A stretch of DNA of 64,000 nucleotides from Siphonodentalium dalli (GCA_032622095.1 CP136065.1:51763949-51827948), one strand, 5' to 3'. Counted from the stretch's first letter, positions 1-11,460 are shown. Numbers and translations are program-made. The notes: generated by a model from the letters alone, not told the origin.

Positions 1-970
1 GCCTTAGTCGAAACAACAGTTATTTCTTAAATAATATTTCTATGTATTTGTTTTGATAACCACGTCTCAAAATATTTGCTATAAAATCCATGTATAAAAT
101 GTATAAGCGAGTTGTTGGTTGGAAACGGCGATAAAAGGTAGTCTATAGACCTTCTAATTTGAATGTAATGACACTGGAGTATATTGGGAATAGCAAATAG
201 CTTGCGATGGATTATTCACTTGCAAGTAAACAGTATGTAAATAAGTGGACATGGGACTACACCAATTCAGTCAGCGGAATGTCGATGACGCGCGACCAAC
301 AACCTGTCATATCGATTCAACTTAAAAGCAGGAAATTATGAGTATTTGAATTGACAAATATATTTACAATTGCTGATCGCCTATTATATGGTGTCACCCC
401 CCCCCCCCCCCATGAATTCTCAATATATGTTAATGTAGGGGGTGAAAACTGAATACCAGTTAAGAAAATCTATTTTCATCACTTTTCTCAATGGATAGAT
501 AGATAATTTATTGGCAAAAGTGCATTCATTATACAAGAATACAGGAGATACAAAAGTAATCATAAATAGGATTGAATCATCAAGTGCATAAGATCAGTTA
601 CTTGCCCAGTTGAGTGTCAGCAAGATATGGATATATGACAATCCACATCATGCCGACTCCCAAATGGGGTGCACTCAGCCTGGGGTTGGCATAACCTCGT
701 TTGTGGCTCTCTTCCTGCTGACCCCATCATAATATGTATTGTGTCAACTCCGGTTATGTCAACGATTAAATGTGATAGTTAATATATAGCCGACATATGT
801 ATATGCTCTTCTTTGACGGACCCGATGGAGTGTGGCATGTTAACTGTTACCACATTGAGCGAAAAAGTCCGAATAACTACATATTTAATTTTCCGGCGGA
901 ACCGTGCTTATCGAATCGTTTTGATTGATCTTTGATTGCCTGTCACGGGATAACTAGCGCACGATTAACA
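1..970. other. Intergenic or intronic, no gene seen
   Basis: No coding region can be supported. Positions 4-35 carry a short dispersed motif (TCGAAACAACAGTTATTTCT) that recurs near 31578, in reverse near 36360, and at 49501. A run of 15 C lies at 397-411. The rest is AT-rich unique-looking sequence. Confidence 0.6.
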
Positions 971-978
971 GAACGAGG

Positions 979-1422
979 CAGGGGGGGGGGGTGAAAAAAA
1001 TTCCGGGGTGGTGGGTGGTCAAAGCCACCAACAAGCAATTTTTTCCGCAACTAAAAAACAAATTCCTGCAGTTATCGTGTTGTATTTTGTTGCAAATTTT
1101 GAAATCCAAGATGGCCGCTGGCAGCCATGTTTTTTTGGCCGAATGACCTCAAAATGACTCATTCCTATTTACATGTCCATGTTAACATCCATGATAAATA
1201 GTATGCACATAAATTCATATACAGCTGTTTACAGTGAATTTCCCCCCGCAAATTTCTGTTTTAGTGTTAAAAGGGGGGTGGGTGTCAAAAAATGGTCGGA
1301 AAAAACTGCCGAAAACGGAAAAAAAATTGGCGGTGGGGGTGGGTGGGAACCAAAAATGATCGAAAGGGAAAAAATGCCATACGTGCCTGAAAAAAATTTC
1401 CGACCTCCCCCCCCCCCCCCCT
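979..1422. mobile_element. hAT-like MITE with G-run termini
   Basis: The left end is CAGGGGGGGGGGG followed by an A-rich stretch ending in ATTCC; the right end is the inverse, with a 15-C run ending CCCCT. The flanks are GAACGAGG (971-978) and GAACGAAG (1423-1430), a 7 of 8 match, as expected for the 8-bp target duplication of hAT elements, which often begin CAGGG. Inside, 1108-1200 carries one diverged unit of the AAATCCAAGATGGC repeat found in tandem at 47385-47950. No transposase is present. The homopolymer ends make exact borders uncertain by a base or two. Confidence 0.5.
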
Positions 1423-1544
1423 GAACGAAGCACGAAAAAAGTATAACATGCCCATTCTAACCATCAAATACAACCATTCTTCGCCATCAAAGTCACGTAC
1501 CATCATTTTGTATTTGAATCCCGAATAGCAGTTAACGTGCTGTG

Positions 1545-1876
1545 AAACACTCCGGTATGTTGATCAAATAGAAATAGAGAATAATCTTGTTCAAAGTAGT
1601 AATTTTACAAGTACTATATCCAAATTGATAACACACACCGTCATTCTTATATGTGAATTAAATGCAGTGACTTTCGATGGCGAAATCGTTTTCGTTAGTT
1701 TATCGCCGATAGATGCGTCCCGAAGCAAGTAGTAAATATTTACAATTGAGCGTAGTTCTGACGATGTTTTCTATGGAGTGGTACGGCCGATTTGCTTCAA
1801 ATTTTCGGCGATGTTACATTCCTCCATTCTAACTTATCAGTTTCACGCACCCGAGCAAGTACATAACATGTTTTTA
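1545..1876. repeat. Dispersed repeat, copy 1
   Basis: About 330 bp is closely similar, in the same orientation, to 58225-58545. Shared blocks include GTGAAACACTCCGGT, GTTAGTTTATCGCCGAT, AATATTTACAATTGAGCGTA and ATCAGTTTCACGCACCCGA. No terminal inverted repeats are obvious. Class unknown. Confidence 0.7.
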
Positions 1877-2364
1877 AGATTGGATATCGATAATGAATAC
1901 CGGCTAACATTCCGGTATAAATAGCGACATGCATTTGATGCAATTGGAAATCTTGGTTGCGATTATCATGCCTGAAGCAATAGTATACTATATAGTTGGA
2001 ATTTTGAGATGTTTCTGACGGTTGAGTTTCACAGCCAGTATTTAGAACAACGGATATGTGTTTTAAGTTTCGAACTTTTTTCTTTAGACCTGTTCCAACC
2101 GTTGGAGAATATACGATACAAATTGCCAGTCGTTTGAACCGATATAATCCATAACGTAACGTCAGTTTTATTGGCAATGGAAGACCCAGCATATGGTTAC
2201 TTTCAACACAGACTCATTCCACTGCACGCATATACTATCGACCCCAGGTAAGTTACGGACAAATCTCCCCAGATACGCGACCACAAATCCGCGCATATCG
2301 ATAATAAATAATGTTTGTGGCGGCCTAATGCGCTGTGTACTTTAGTAACTGAACCTTCAGGACC

Positions 2365-2640
2365 TTGGTTTAAACAATATTTATTTCTTCCCAAAACATA
2401 TAATTATGAACTATGACACATGTATATACAGAATAGAAGGGAGGAAGAGGATTTGACAAGCATAAGATGCTTATATAGAGCCAACTCCTCATAAAAGAAC
2501 ATATAGTGGTCAGTGAGAAGTGGAAGACAAGATTAAGTAAGAGAAAGAGATACAGAGCATGATGAACTGATGGATTACATTTGGGTGAAAACAAAGGGGA
2601 AAAATCAATTAACACATATATTTACAATTATCACTTCTCT
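2365..2640 (-). repeat. LINE- or SINE-like 3' end, minus orientation
   Basis: Read on the minus strand this matches 9355-9640: CATCAGTTCATCATGCTCTG-like start, GGAGTTGGCTCTATATAAGC, CTTCCTCCCTTC and a terminal AATAAATATTGTTTAAACC. Related tails occur at 12605-12640 and 21580-21610 (minus) and at 28235-28262 and 32815-32975 (plus). The constant 3' end with varying 5' extent is what a target-primed non-LTR element or a SINE using its tail would leave. Confidence 0.5.
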
Positions 2641-2700
2641 TATGCACAATATGGTTTTACATGGGGAAATTTAAAACTATGGCCCAGGCCTCCAGGCCCT

Positions 2701-3109
2701 TTATACCCTTTACTCAACAAACCGGCCAAAACCGGCCAAATAAAGCTTCAACAGCCTAAAATATCTTCGGTCTGTCTCAATAGAACCATACAAATATGGA
2801 TATCATTGGAACCGGCTCCTTGGCCACATTGTGATAGTTACAGTTATACCCTGTGCCAATGCATTCTCTTATATATGCGAGTCGACCATAGGTCGCCTCG
2901 CATATATAAGATAATGCATTGGCCTAAAAAAAAACTTTTTTACTTTTTTTAACACTTTTTACCATATTTTCTTACATTCTTTAACAATTTTATAATTTTT
3001 AATGTGTTAAGCCAATGCATTCTCATATATATGCGAGGCGACCTATGGTCGACTCGCAAATATAAGAGAATGCATTGGCACAGGGCCCTTCTGTTGGGTA
3101 AAGGGTTAA
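2701..3109 (+). mobile_element. Family A piggyBac-type MITE (A1)
   Basis: It ends TGTTGGGTAAAGGGTTAA and begins with a slightly decayed TTATACCCTTTACTCAACA. TTAA target sites and CCCTTT termini are typical of piggyBac-superfamily elements. The long left part (GGCCAAAACCGGCCAAATAA, then an AGCTTCAACAG block) is followed by two 69-bp hairpins (about 2853-2922 and 3012-3079) separated by an AT-rich spacer, then a short right end (GGCACAGGGCCCTTCTG). It encodes no protein. Confidence 0.8.
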
Positions 3110-4095
3110 ACAGTTCTGATTAGCGTGGTGTTATCATTCCAAACCGACAACTACCAAATTACACGAATATCCATCTCTTCCGTCTGACGCCATCGTTCTA
3201 TCTACTGTATTGTGGTTGGCAGTACTCCTGCACTGGGCAAAGAAGTACATTCTGTATACGTCATCGCTGTGTACTATTATCCGCCATATTGTCCAGAGTC
3301 TGGCAATCCACCACCGGTCAATTGTATACGCGTAATGTCACCATTCATTTGGGACAAAGAGATTCTGCCAGACTATAATGGACAATATCTCCAATCTCAA
3401 CAGGTTGTCTGCTGTCGATTAAATACCACAGTGACAACATACTTATTCCATTTATTATCAAGCCCTAACAATGTCGCCACCATTTCTTGGTTGTCTACTA
3501 AATCATGTCCACGAATCACTACTCTGGCTACGCCCGTAGAGATCATAGTCCATCAGTTCAAACATTACAGCACTCCAATACAGGCATCGATATGAAACAT
3601 TCAATGCTCGTTGTAATATGAAAGGTTGCAAAATTTGAGAAAAATTCGTTTCTAATAGAAACAGAAGGAATAAATTTATTGATGTTCAGCAGAATTGTGC
3701 GTTTTCCCTCACAAATTACATTTCTATTCTACCTTACACTCTATTCAGTTACATCAGTTATAGTCTCCCTTCAGTTGAGTTTCGTGTTAAACCGAAATAA
3801 AATCGACATGCATCACATACATGGTTTGAAATTGCAGACCATTCTCTTGTTATATCCCGTTGGTGTACGTAAGTATTATTTAAAAGTGTACAAGTGTGAG
3901 CCAGTGAAGAAGGGTATGATTGAATGTATGTGTCTGATGAACATTATTGTAATCAATATCTATAACCTTTCCTTGTGTAAAATCATGCGAGCATATGTTT
4001 CAATAAAACATAATTATTTTCAAAAGCTAGGGAACTTTTTGATGTTCTAACGGGGAACTTCATAACCCTGGAAAATAAAAGCAGGCAATCTATTT
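3110..4095. other. No gene supported; short hairpin
   Basis: Two ORFs (3212-3595, 127 codons; 3679-4050, 123 codons) are open here, but neither shows a recognisable domain and both have an AT-driven composition. A 22-bp inverted repeat with mismatches joins ATATTGTCCAGAGTCTGGCA (about 3287) to TGCCAGACTATAATGGACAA (about 3368). Confidence 0.4.
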
Positions 4096-4640
4096 ATTAG
4101 TAAAACAGTAGCAGGTCCATTTGGAATTTGCCCCGTGTGGGCCCGGGGTAATACTTCCCCACTGCTAGGGGTGAGAATCCCCTAGTGTGGCACCCTGTTT
4201 GCCGTGTGGTGCATCCTGTGAGGTGTGGTGTACGAGTCCACGGCGTACTGGGCGGCCGTATCTCGCGAGGCATCGAGGCATGTGCATGGATTCGGCTTAT
4301 CTCATGGTTTACCAACTCAATCAATCTGCTAACGCCTCTCCACATTGTTTCAGATTACATTTCTGCCATCTGTTTTATTTTGGTCCTGGTGTCTAGTTGT
4401 GTTTTCTGTTTTTCATGTGTTTTGTTCCCTTCGTGTCATGTCTCTTTGCATTTCGTCTTCATGCCTGTTAAATGTTTCAATCTTGTAATGTTGACGCCCG
4501 TCTCTCTGTGGTGAGGTACCCGAAGGCTGCTATATGCAGTGGCTAAACGGGTCACCGCCTCAGCTATTTACCAGTCTTTGGTCCGATCATAAATCGAAGG
4601 GTAGTTCGAGGCGGCCGCTGGGCTAGTTGTCGATTATTTT
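4096..4640. other. GC-richer segment of unknown nature
   Basis: This stretch is clearly more GC-rich than its neighbours, for example GGTGTGGTGTACGAGTCCAC and GAGGCGGCCGCTGGGC. Short overlapping ORFs occur in several frames without a recognisable motif. It could be an old retroelement 3' region or an exon or CpG island remnant; the sequence alone does not decide. Confidence 0.3.
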
Positions 4641-5413
4641 ATGTTCATATGGCAACTTAAAACAAACACAAACGTCAGATTCACAACCCGTTTAGTTCCA
4701 CTGATGCTGAGGTCTATCATCGGTACTTGGTTTTCTTCCGAATGTGAAGAGACAGACCTTCTATATTTCTGATTGGTAAAGAAAAATTAAATCTGACGCA
4801 CTTATGCATTTTAACATCTACTGCACAAACACCAGTGCTGGTTACTCATCAAGACATTGAACAGTAGCATAGCTGTGTTGAGAACTCGCGATATAGCTTA
4901 TTCTTCCGAGTCTGAGTTATTGACTGAGTTGGCACCACTGGGAGTTGCAGAAGTCAGTAGATTTTCAAAATCAGTTGATCGACTAAAGGTTCCTTAGAAG
5001 TTATTTTCTTACCTTCATTCGGTGCGAACATCCACCGGCATCGAAGGTTGAATTTATGAATATATATTTGTCTACATATTCCTTGCAACATTTCAAATGC
5101 TAGGACCATTGTAAAAGTAAAGAAATCACACTGTTCGTTGTCTTATTTTGATTAATCGGGTTGTACTTAAACTTGGTCAAAGGTTCATATGCTGCAATGG
5201 ATCGTTCATGGCATATGAATTCAAAATTCGACGGTGTATGGCTTTGAAACATCTACCATAAATCCATGCAATGAAATTAGTTGATGCTCGACCATCAATT
5301 CAACCAGTTATATACTCTGCTGTCGTTTCTACAAAAAAATAACTGTGTTGATGCCAGCACTCAGACTGACAACAGTCAGACCAACATTATTCGTGTATCA
5401 CAAGCAACACGAC
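4640..5413. other. No gene seen
   Basis: AT-rich, unique-looking sequence up to the family A element. No coding, RNA or repeat signal that I can support. Confidence 0.5.
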
Positions 5414-5815
5414 TTAACCCTTTACCCAACAGAAGGGTCTGTGCCAATGCATTCTCTTATATATGCGAGTCGACCATAGGTCGCCTCGCATATATAAGAG
5501 AATGCATTGGCTTAACACATATTAAAAATTATAAAATTGTTAAAGAATGTAAGAAAAAAAGGTAAAAAGTGTTAAAAAAAGATATTTTTTAGGCCAATGC
5601 ATTCTCTTATATATGCGAGGCGACCTATGGTCGACTCGCATATATAAGAGAATGCATTGGCACAGGGCATAACTGTAACCATCACAATGTGGTCAATGAG
5701 CCGGTTCCAATGATATCCATATTTGTATGGTTTTATTGAGACAGACCCAAGATAATTTTAGGCTGTTGAAGCTTTATTTGGCCGGTTTTGGCCGGTTTGT
5801 TGGGTAAAGGGTTAA
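5414..5815 (-). mobile_element. Family A piggyBac-type MITE (A2)
   Basis: Complete 402-bp copy bounded by TTAACCCTTTACCCAACA and TGTTGGGTAAAGGGTTAA, in reverse orientation to A1: the short end (CAGAAGGGTCTGTGCC) comes first and the GGCCGGTTTTGGCCGG side last. It holds two hairpins at about 5442-5511 and 5593-5661. The TTAA on both sides is the expected target duplication. Confidence 0.85.
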
Positions 5816-6254
5816 CGTAACCGATATAACTCCCACATGTCCCAGAACCTTTATGGAAACGTCTACTGAAGATGTATTCGTTGCTCCCATATAATCTACT
5901 CAGTGCTATTGCTCCACAACATAAATTGCCTGTTGCTTCGAAACAAACATCTCCAGAGTCTTTCCAACGTTTCGACTCGAAGGAAAGAGTTGTATCAAGC
6001 TAGATGCTTGATATGAAACGATTAACACTACAGGGCACCAATCAGAATTTGTGTATTGAGGCTCTCGGTTAGATGAAGGACGATATTTTTCTGTCTAACT
6101 CACTTGACCGTCAGAGTGACGCATTGATTGATGCGCTATTCATCAACTATTATAAATACATTATCAATTCAAAATCTAATGTTAGATATGCAGCCTTGGT
6201 AATTTCGTGTTATCTGTTTGCTGTTGATTATGTATTAATGTATACATAGAGGAT
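5816..6254. other. No gene seen
   Basis: AT-rich sequence without a supported feature. Confidence 0.5.
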
Positions 6255-6408
6255 ATCTACACTTTTTGGTTGGATATGGGAACTGTCTCATGAGTGATGA
6301 CAAAAAAAAAAATCAATTTCCACGAGTGGTTCTGCCACGAGTGGAAATTCATTTTCTTTTTGTCATCACGAATGAGATAATTACCATATCCAACCAAAAA
6401 GTGTAGAT
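6255..6408. mobile_element. 154-bp palindromic element
   Basis: The outer arms ATCTACACTTTTTGGTTGGA and TCCAACCAAAAAGTGTAGAT are exact inverse complements. The inner part pairs GATGACAAAAA with TTTTTGTCATC, and CAATTTCCACGAGTGG with CCACGAGTGGAAATTC. A sister of 155 bp with the same plan (GGTTGAATACC arms, ATTTCCAC core) lies at 45594-45748. Together they define a small foldback family. Confidence 0.75.
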
Positions 6409-6945
6409 GTTCTGTTTATTATATGCTCCGCTCAGTTGGACCATGAGTCAAAGGTAAAAAGAGTAAACAGAGCAAATTTGTATACCCATGATAATGAGCT
6501 TGTGCATATAAAAATAATTCCATTTTTCAGACAGATTGGTTGAGGGATAAATGGGTTAACATCATGGTATGTTTAACAAAATAATTTAATTGATCGTATA
6601 TCACAATTTTTTCAACCTGAACACTGAACAAGCTTAGTCTTCCATCAAGAAACCTAATCACTTTTAATTTTAGCGCGGATGGATGCGAGTGAGATATCGA
6701 TATCTCACTAGACGGATAACGGTTTGTATCTGATGCAAAAATACTATTATTTGATAGCTTAGCATATTATAAATTTTTATATCATGCTTGCACAATAGTC
6801 AGTTCATGAATTTATATTCCTGACGCCAAGTGGAAACATTCCTCTTGGGTGGTTTTATTTGTACATAGCTTATTTTTAAACCTAATCCACTGTCTGATTT
6901 ATCTACACAGTTGCTTCACTACGATCTTTTTATACCTGATTCTGT
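6409..6945. other. No gene seen
   Basis: AT-rich sequence without a supported feature. A short palindrome, GAGTGAGATATCGATATCTCACT, lies at about 6688-6710. Confidence 0.5.
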
Positions 6946-6947
6946 TC

Positions 6948-7009
6948 TTGCTCGTGATATGGCCTAGCAGCTAAAACGACGTTAACCCCTCAATCAATCA
7001 ATCCAGCTC
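6948..7009 (+). mobile_element. SINE 3' tail fragment
   Basis: GTGATATGGCCTAGCAGCTA followed by an ACGACGTTAA block and ending AATCAATCAATCCA matches the 3' end of the full SINE at 46396-46685. The tRNA-like head is missing, as in 5'-truncated copies. Confidence 0.65.
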
Positions 7010-7011
7010 GA

Positions 7012-7125
7012 AATCCAGGCGACTCATGTTAGCACATTCGCGATAAACATTGATTATCCGAGGAAAATATCATGATTGTAAGCGACGCAGAGCGAAATTA
7101 GCTCATAAAAGTCGCATAAATCATT
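7012..7125. mobile_element. Small palindromic MITE, copy 1
   Basis: The left arm (AGGCGACTCATGTTAGC) pairs with the right arm (GCTCATAAAAGTCGCATAAA). The same arms are found at 8928-9068 (AGGCGACTTTTGTGAGC and GCTCACATAAGTTGCCTAAA), so this is a repeated foldback element. Confidence 0.5.
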
Positions 7126-7442
7126 ATAAGAAACAGATATTAACTAAGAAATATGTTACCTGCATTATTTGTTCAATATTATAAAGTTCCCCATCATAAC
7201 ATCAAAATAAGTTCACATATTTTGAACTGATGGAATATGATCTCTACACGCGTAGCCAGAGTACATATTCGTGACATGATCTAGGTTACCAACGATGGTA
7301 ACGATTCTTAGTGAATATTGACAATATATGGGCAAGAGCAAGTCTAGCTATAATCTCGAGGTCGAGTATATTGGCCTTATAATTGCGTGTGAATTTAAGG
7401 GTGGAAATTGCTATCAAGAATAAATGAATATGCCAATTAGCT

Positions 7443-7968
7443 TTAAAGGCAAGGGGGGCGTTCGTTGCAGAAATGTTCATATTTGTTCAAATCGCCATCA
7501 ACAGAAGGAATATTAAAATATATATAGTTTTGTTCACATGCCAAACAAAATCAGCGCGTAAATAGTATATTGTCGTCAAGACGTACGATGGTGTACGCAA
7601 ACAAGAGCCTGTTCGTGTTACAGAAGTTTCATTTCTGTTACATAACACAGTCATGTAAACAGCGCAATTATATTGGTTAATCACACACACATTATATAAA
7701 CGCTCTTTATTATTTCCATATCAGGAAAACAGTAACAAATAACGCTCTTTATGTTTACCATATCCGGATCTAAACAAAAGCCAGGTTCTGTAACGATTTT
7801 TGCTTTTGTTTACAACATTTGACAATAACATACTGTTTATACCATATTTCTGATCGGTATAAGAACAAAGTTTGTCTATATTTTACTATTCTTTCTGTTT
7901 ATGGCGGTTTTTGACGGAGGTGAATATTTTAACAGCATACCCACCGCCAACGCCGCCCGTATCTTTAA
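7443..7968 (+). mobile_element. Family E TTAA element, copy 1
   Basis: Starts TTAAAGGCAAGGGGGGCGTT and ends GCCCGTATCTTTAA. It is about 526 bp and collinear with 40509-41012 and 51522-52022, and inverted at 50040-50566. Shared internal blocks are AAACGCTCTTTATTA-type motifs, TTTGTTTACA and GGCGGTTTTTGACGG. TTAA occurs at both ends. It has no coding capacity, so it is non-autonomous. Confidence 0.75.
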
Positions 7969-8313
7969 TTGGTCATTTAATTGCCCGTACGGCCTTGGGT
8001 GGATCCTTGGAGCAGCCTACTAGAATTTGGGTCGATTTAGCTTATTGAGATCGCGGTCACCGACATCGAAAAATAGTGGTGAACTGCAGCCCGCCGCGAG
8101 CTCGTCTAACACCCTTAAACCGTCACTCGTGTGAACGATGTGCAAACGAATTTTACACAAAAAAGATCGAGTTGTATGTTGCTAATTTTGAAATACACAA
8201 GAAATCAGACGGTCCCGACGACGGTAATATGGAAATAAGCGATCAAATCGGTCTGCATGTTATTGCGTTTTCCTAGAATTATAGTGTTCTTTCTGTGTAG
8301 TAAATATAAATTC
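7969..8313. other. No gene supported
   Basis: Mixed-composition sequence between the E element and the minisatellite. A 66-codon ORF (8076-8276) overlaps it, with no domain. Confidence 0.4.
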
Positions 8314-8637
8314 AAAGTGAGTATTCATCTGTATCACACCAAAGTGAGTATTAATCTGTATCACATCAAAGTGAGTATTAATCTGTCTCACATCAAAGTG
8401 AGTATTCATCTGCCTCACATCAAAGTGGGTGTTAATCTGTTTCACATCAAAGTGAGTATTAATCTGTATCACATCAAAGTGAGTATTAATCTGTCTCACA
8501 TCAAAGTGAGTATTCATCCGTCTCACGTCAAAGTGAGTATTAATCTGTCTCACATCAAAGTGAGTACAAATCTGTCTCACATCAAAGTGAGTATTAATCT
8601 GTCTCACATCAAAGTGAACATTCAGCTGTCCTCACAA
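8314..8637. repeat. 27-bp minisatellite, 12 units
   Basis: AAAGTGAGTATTAATCTGTC-type units begin at 8314, 8341, 8368 and so on every 27 bp to 8611, twelve in all. Because 27 is a multiple of 3, both strands stay open: plus reads KVSINLxHI nonapeptides (ORF 8257-8670), minus reads QINTHFDVR. The plus ORF starts with a hydrophobic stretch, MLLRFPRIIVFFLC, which could pass as a signal peptide, but no other coding evidence exists. Unit variants (AAAGTGGGTG at 8422, AAAGTGAACA at 8611) are mild. Confidence 0.9.
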
Positions 8638-8927
8638 AGCATTCGACCTGATCTATTTTGGTCCCCGTAACTCCACCGTGCTGTAACATATGTGAACATA
8701 GTTTTCAGGCTTTGAATAAAACCGCCACGAAGAACATGCCATGAATTTCTACTCTCGTTAGACCAGTAGAGATAATATATTCCACCAGTTTAGAACCTGG
8801 GATTTGTTATTTTATGTTTTGACAGGGAACTTTATATCATTTTAACAATAGCTCAGATAATATATTTCTTATATATTTATACATGTTCCTTACAAATTTA
8901 ATAAAGTTTTACACATCAGAGGCGAAG
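8638..8927. other. No gene seen
   Basis: AT-rich sequence without a supported feature. Confidence 0.5.
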
Positions 8928-9068
8928 ATCCCAACTCGAGAATACAAAAATAGGCGACTTTTGTGAGCCGATTTTGTGATAACATTTAAGCTATTACCCG
9001 GGGAAAGTGATACAAAGCGAAATCAGCTCACATAAGTTGCCTAAATCGTACAATCTCGAACTGGGACC
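8928..9068. mobile_element. Small palindromic MITE, copy 2
   Basis: GATCCCAACTCGAGAATACA at the left pairs with a right arm ending ATCTCGAACTGGGACC. The arms also share AGGCGACTTTTGTGAGC with GCTCACATAAGTTGCC. About 50-bp arms surround a loop of roughly 40 bp. Same family as 7012-7125. Confidence 0.65.
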
Positions 9069-9354
9069 ACCACATACTTTAAAAGGCATTATTAACGAAC
9101 ATGTATTAACTACGAAATATATTACCTGTGTTATATTTTCATTGCTAGAAAGTTACCCGTTAACATACCAATAAGTTCGCAGGGTTTGAACAGAGTATAC
9201 GTAGAGATTGTGGTAACACTTTCAGTAACTCGATGGTACACAAAAAACAAAAACAAAAAGCCATATAAAGGTACTGGCAAACTAGTGACTCCACTCGACA
9301 CCTAGTTTTAAATTTTCCTATGTAAAACAATATCATGCATAAGGGAAGTGATCA
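9069..9354. repeat. Low-copy repeat with 7140-7280
   Basis: AACTACGAAATATATTACCT and a following AAAGTT/ATAAGTTC block resemble 7145-7250. It directly follows the palindromic MITE in both places, so MITE and flank may have been duplicated together. Confidence 0.4.
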
Positions 9355-9640
9355 TTGTAAATATATGTGCTAATTGCTTTTTTCCCTTTGTTTTCACCCA
9401 ACTGTAATCCATCAGTTCATTAATCTTCTCATCATGCTCTGTATCTCTTCCTCTTACTTAATCTTGTCTTCCACTTCTCACTGACCACTATATGTAATCT
9501 ATTCTTGTCTGAGGAGATGGCTCTATATAAGCATCTGATGCTTGTTGCCAAATCCTCTTCCTCCCTTCTAGTCTTCTATTCATACATGTGTCATGTTTTA
9601 TAATTATATACTTTCGGGAAGAAATAAAATATTGTTTAAA
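9355..9640 (+). repeat. LINE- or SINE-like 3' end, plus orientation
   Basis: Counterpart of 2365-2640: CAACTGTAATCCATCAGTTC, GGAGATGGCTCTATATAAGC, CCTCTTCCTCCCTTC and a final AATAAAATATTGTTTAAACC. The tail includes a polyadenylation-like AATAAA. The left border is not sharply defined. Confidence 0.5.
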
Positions 9641-10103
9641 CCATACGTAGAGATTCATGGCATGATCTATAACCATCAAGGTGCATTGAGTACGATAATT
9701 TCAGGACTTAACATGTTGTCCGTTATCCAACTACCACTCACGTTGTTGTCGGTATATTAATTTTATTGGAACGTTTAATGTAATATAACGCAACATTGCG
9801 CCGTGTGATTGTTGTCTATTCTTCGCGATGAAAACCCGATCGTTTGAATCAAGAATAAGCATGCTCAGATCCATTTCGTGTAGAGACCGGCGTCTGGACT
9901 TTAAGACCATGTCATGTCGTGCTGTTTATCCAATGATAGTAAAACAATGCTCTATTCTACTCTATTCAAATAGTATCTTGGGAGACCAAGTACCAGTTAT
10001 TTTCTGTATGCCGATATTGATTGTGGGTGTGGGACAAAACATGTGAAGAAACGTGCAATTCTAATATATCTGTCAAGTGTATAATTACACCCACGTCCGT
10101 GGT
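9641..10103. other. No gene seen
   Basis: Short ORFs only (9828-10046), without motif or splice context. Confidence 0.45.
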
Positions 10104-10250
10104 TAACCCTTTATATTCTAAATTGATTATCCCGTCAGTTATACAAGTATACATAGGAATGGTTTATTATTCATTTGGAGGATGTCCATGTATTATAAAC
10201 ATGCAGACAACAAACAGACCGGTGAAAATACAAGCGCAGGCCCCTGGGAA
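10104..10250 (+). mobile_element. Family B MITE, left half
   Basis: TTAACCCTTTATATTCTAAA followed by GATTATCCCGTCAGTTATAC and GGTTTATTATTCATTTGGAG matches the left half of family B (compare 17676-17909). The right terminus is not found, so this copy is truncated. Confidence 0.65.
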
Positions 10251-10479
10251 GAATTCTAGATGTAGGAATATATACACGTATCGCATCTACACGTGGCATA
10301 TCCCACAATAATATGAACATGCGGTACATTTAAGAAATAAATACACTGCGCATCTGCGTGCATAGTAGAATTTGGCCACAAAGAAAATTAATTGTAGGAC
10401 GATGCGAATTCAAATTCGACTATACACACCGATGCGTAGTGTGTCTATTGTCCCCCGACATTCCGTCGGACTATAGTAA

Positions 10480-10712
10480 TGACCCCCGTCAGTCCGGAAC
10501 TTTCTCTGAGCCTGTATTCTGTCATTTTCTGGTCATTATTTTTTTAACTTGGCACATATATCAACCAGCATGAGAACTGCGCACCTGCGATTTTGAGTTC
10601 AGTCGGGGGTAATTTTGGCGGAGTTATTGCCCTTTTTCGACATAGAATCGTACATAATGGGACGAATCTTTTGCCGAGCCTGTATTCCGTCATTTTCCGG
10701 TCATTATTTTTG
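10480..10712. repeat. Diverged tandem unit, left of composite insertion
   Basis: CTGAGCCTGTATTCTGTCAT (about 10506) recurs as CCGAGCCTGTATTCCGTCAT (about 10675). Intervening blocks are CAACCAGCATGAGAACTGC, CACCTGCGATTTTGAGTTCA and TTATTGCCCTTTTTCGACAT. The unit resumes at 12196-12295 on the other side of the inserted element, which marks this as its host sequence. Confidence 0.7.
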
Positions 10713-11383
10713 TTAACCCTTTACCCAACAAAACGGCCAAAACCGGCCAAATAAAGCTTCAACAGTCTAAAATATCTTCGGTCTGTCTCAATAGAACCAT
10801 ACAAATATGGATATCATTGGAACCGACTCCTTGACCACATTGTGATAGTTATAGTTATGCCCTGTGCCAATGCATTCTCTTATATATGCGAGTCGACCAT
10901 AGGTCGCATCGCATATATAAGAGAATGCATTGGCCTAAAAAAAAAAAAAAATTAACACTTTTTACCATATTTTCTTACATTCTTTAACAATTTTATAATT
11001 TTTAATGTGTTAAGCCAATGCATTCTCTTATATATGCGAGGCGACCTATGGTCGACTCGCATATATAAGAGAATGCATTGGCTTAACACATTACAAATTA
11101 TAAAATTGTTAAAGAATGTAAGAAAAAATGGTAAAAAGTGTTTAAAAAAGATTTTTTTTAGGCCAATGCATTCTCTTATATATGCGAGGCGACCTATGGT
11201 CGACTCGCATATATAAGAGAATGCATTGGCACAGGGCATAACTGTAACTATCACAATGTGGTCAAGGAGCCGGTTCCAATGATATCCATATTTGTATGGT
11301 TCTATTGAGACAGACCGAAGATAATTTAGGCTGTTGAAGCTTTATTTGGCCGGTTTTGGCCGTTTTGTTGGGTAAAGGGTTAA
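10713..11383. mobile_element. Family A mirror dimer (A3)
   Basis: Both ends are the long-left side of family A: AACGGCCAAAACCGGCC at the left and GGCCGGTTTTGGCCGTT at the right. Three hairpins lie at about 10866-10934, 11013-11082 and 11162-11230, and the two AT-rich spacers are inverse copies of each other. The segment is thus one large imperfect palindrome centred on the middle hairpin. Normal copies (A1, A2, A4) have two hairpins and one long and one short end. Confidence 0.8.
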
Positions 11384-11460
11384 ATGCACATAGTACGTTT
11401 CATTCGTAAGTACAATAACACCTGCAACAACTATATAGCTTCATAATTTATGAAGCGACG

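Noticed and set aside
8257-8670. 137-codon ORF with repeated KVSINLSHI
   Set aside because: Fully explained by a 27-bp minisatellite whose unit is a multiple of three; the opposite strand is open too.
10952-11254. 100-codon ORF and similar ones at 2581, 34218, 53813 and 53853
   Set aside because: They are translations of the family A hairpin (CANAFSYICEST and MRVDHRSPRIYKRMHW), present in every copy on both strands.
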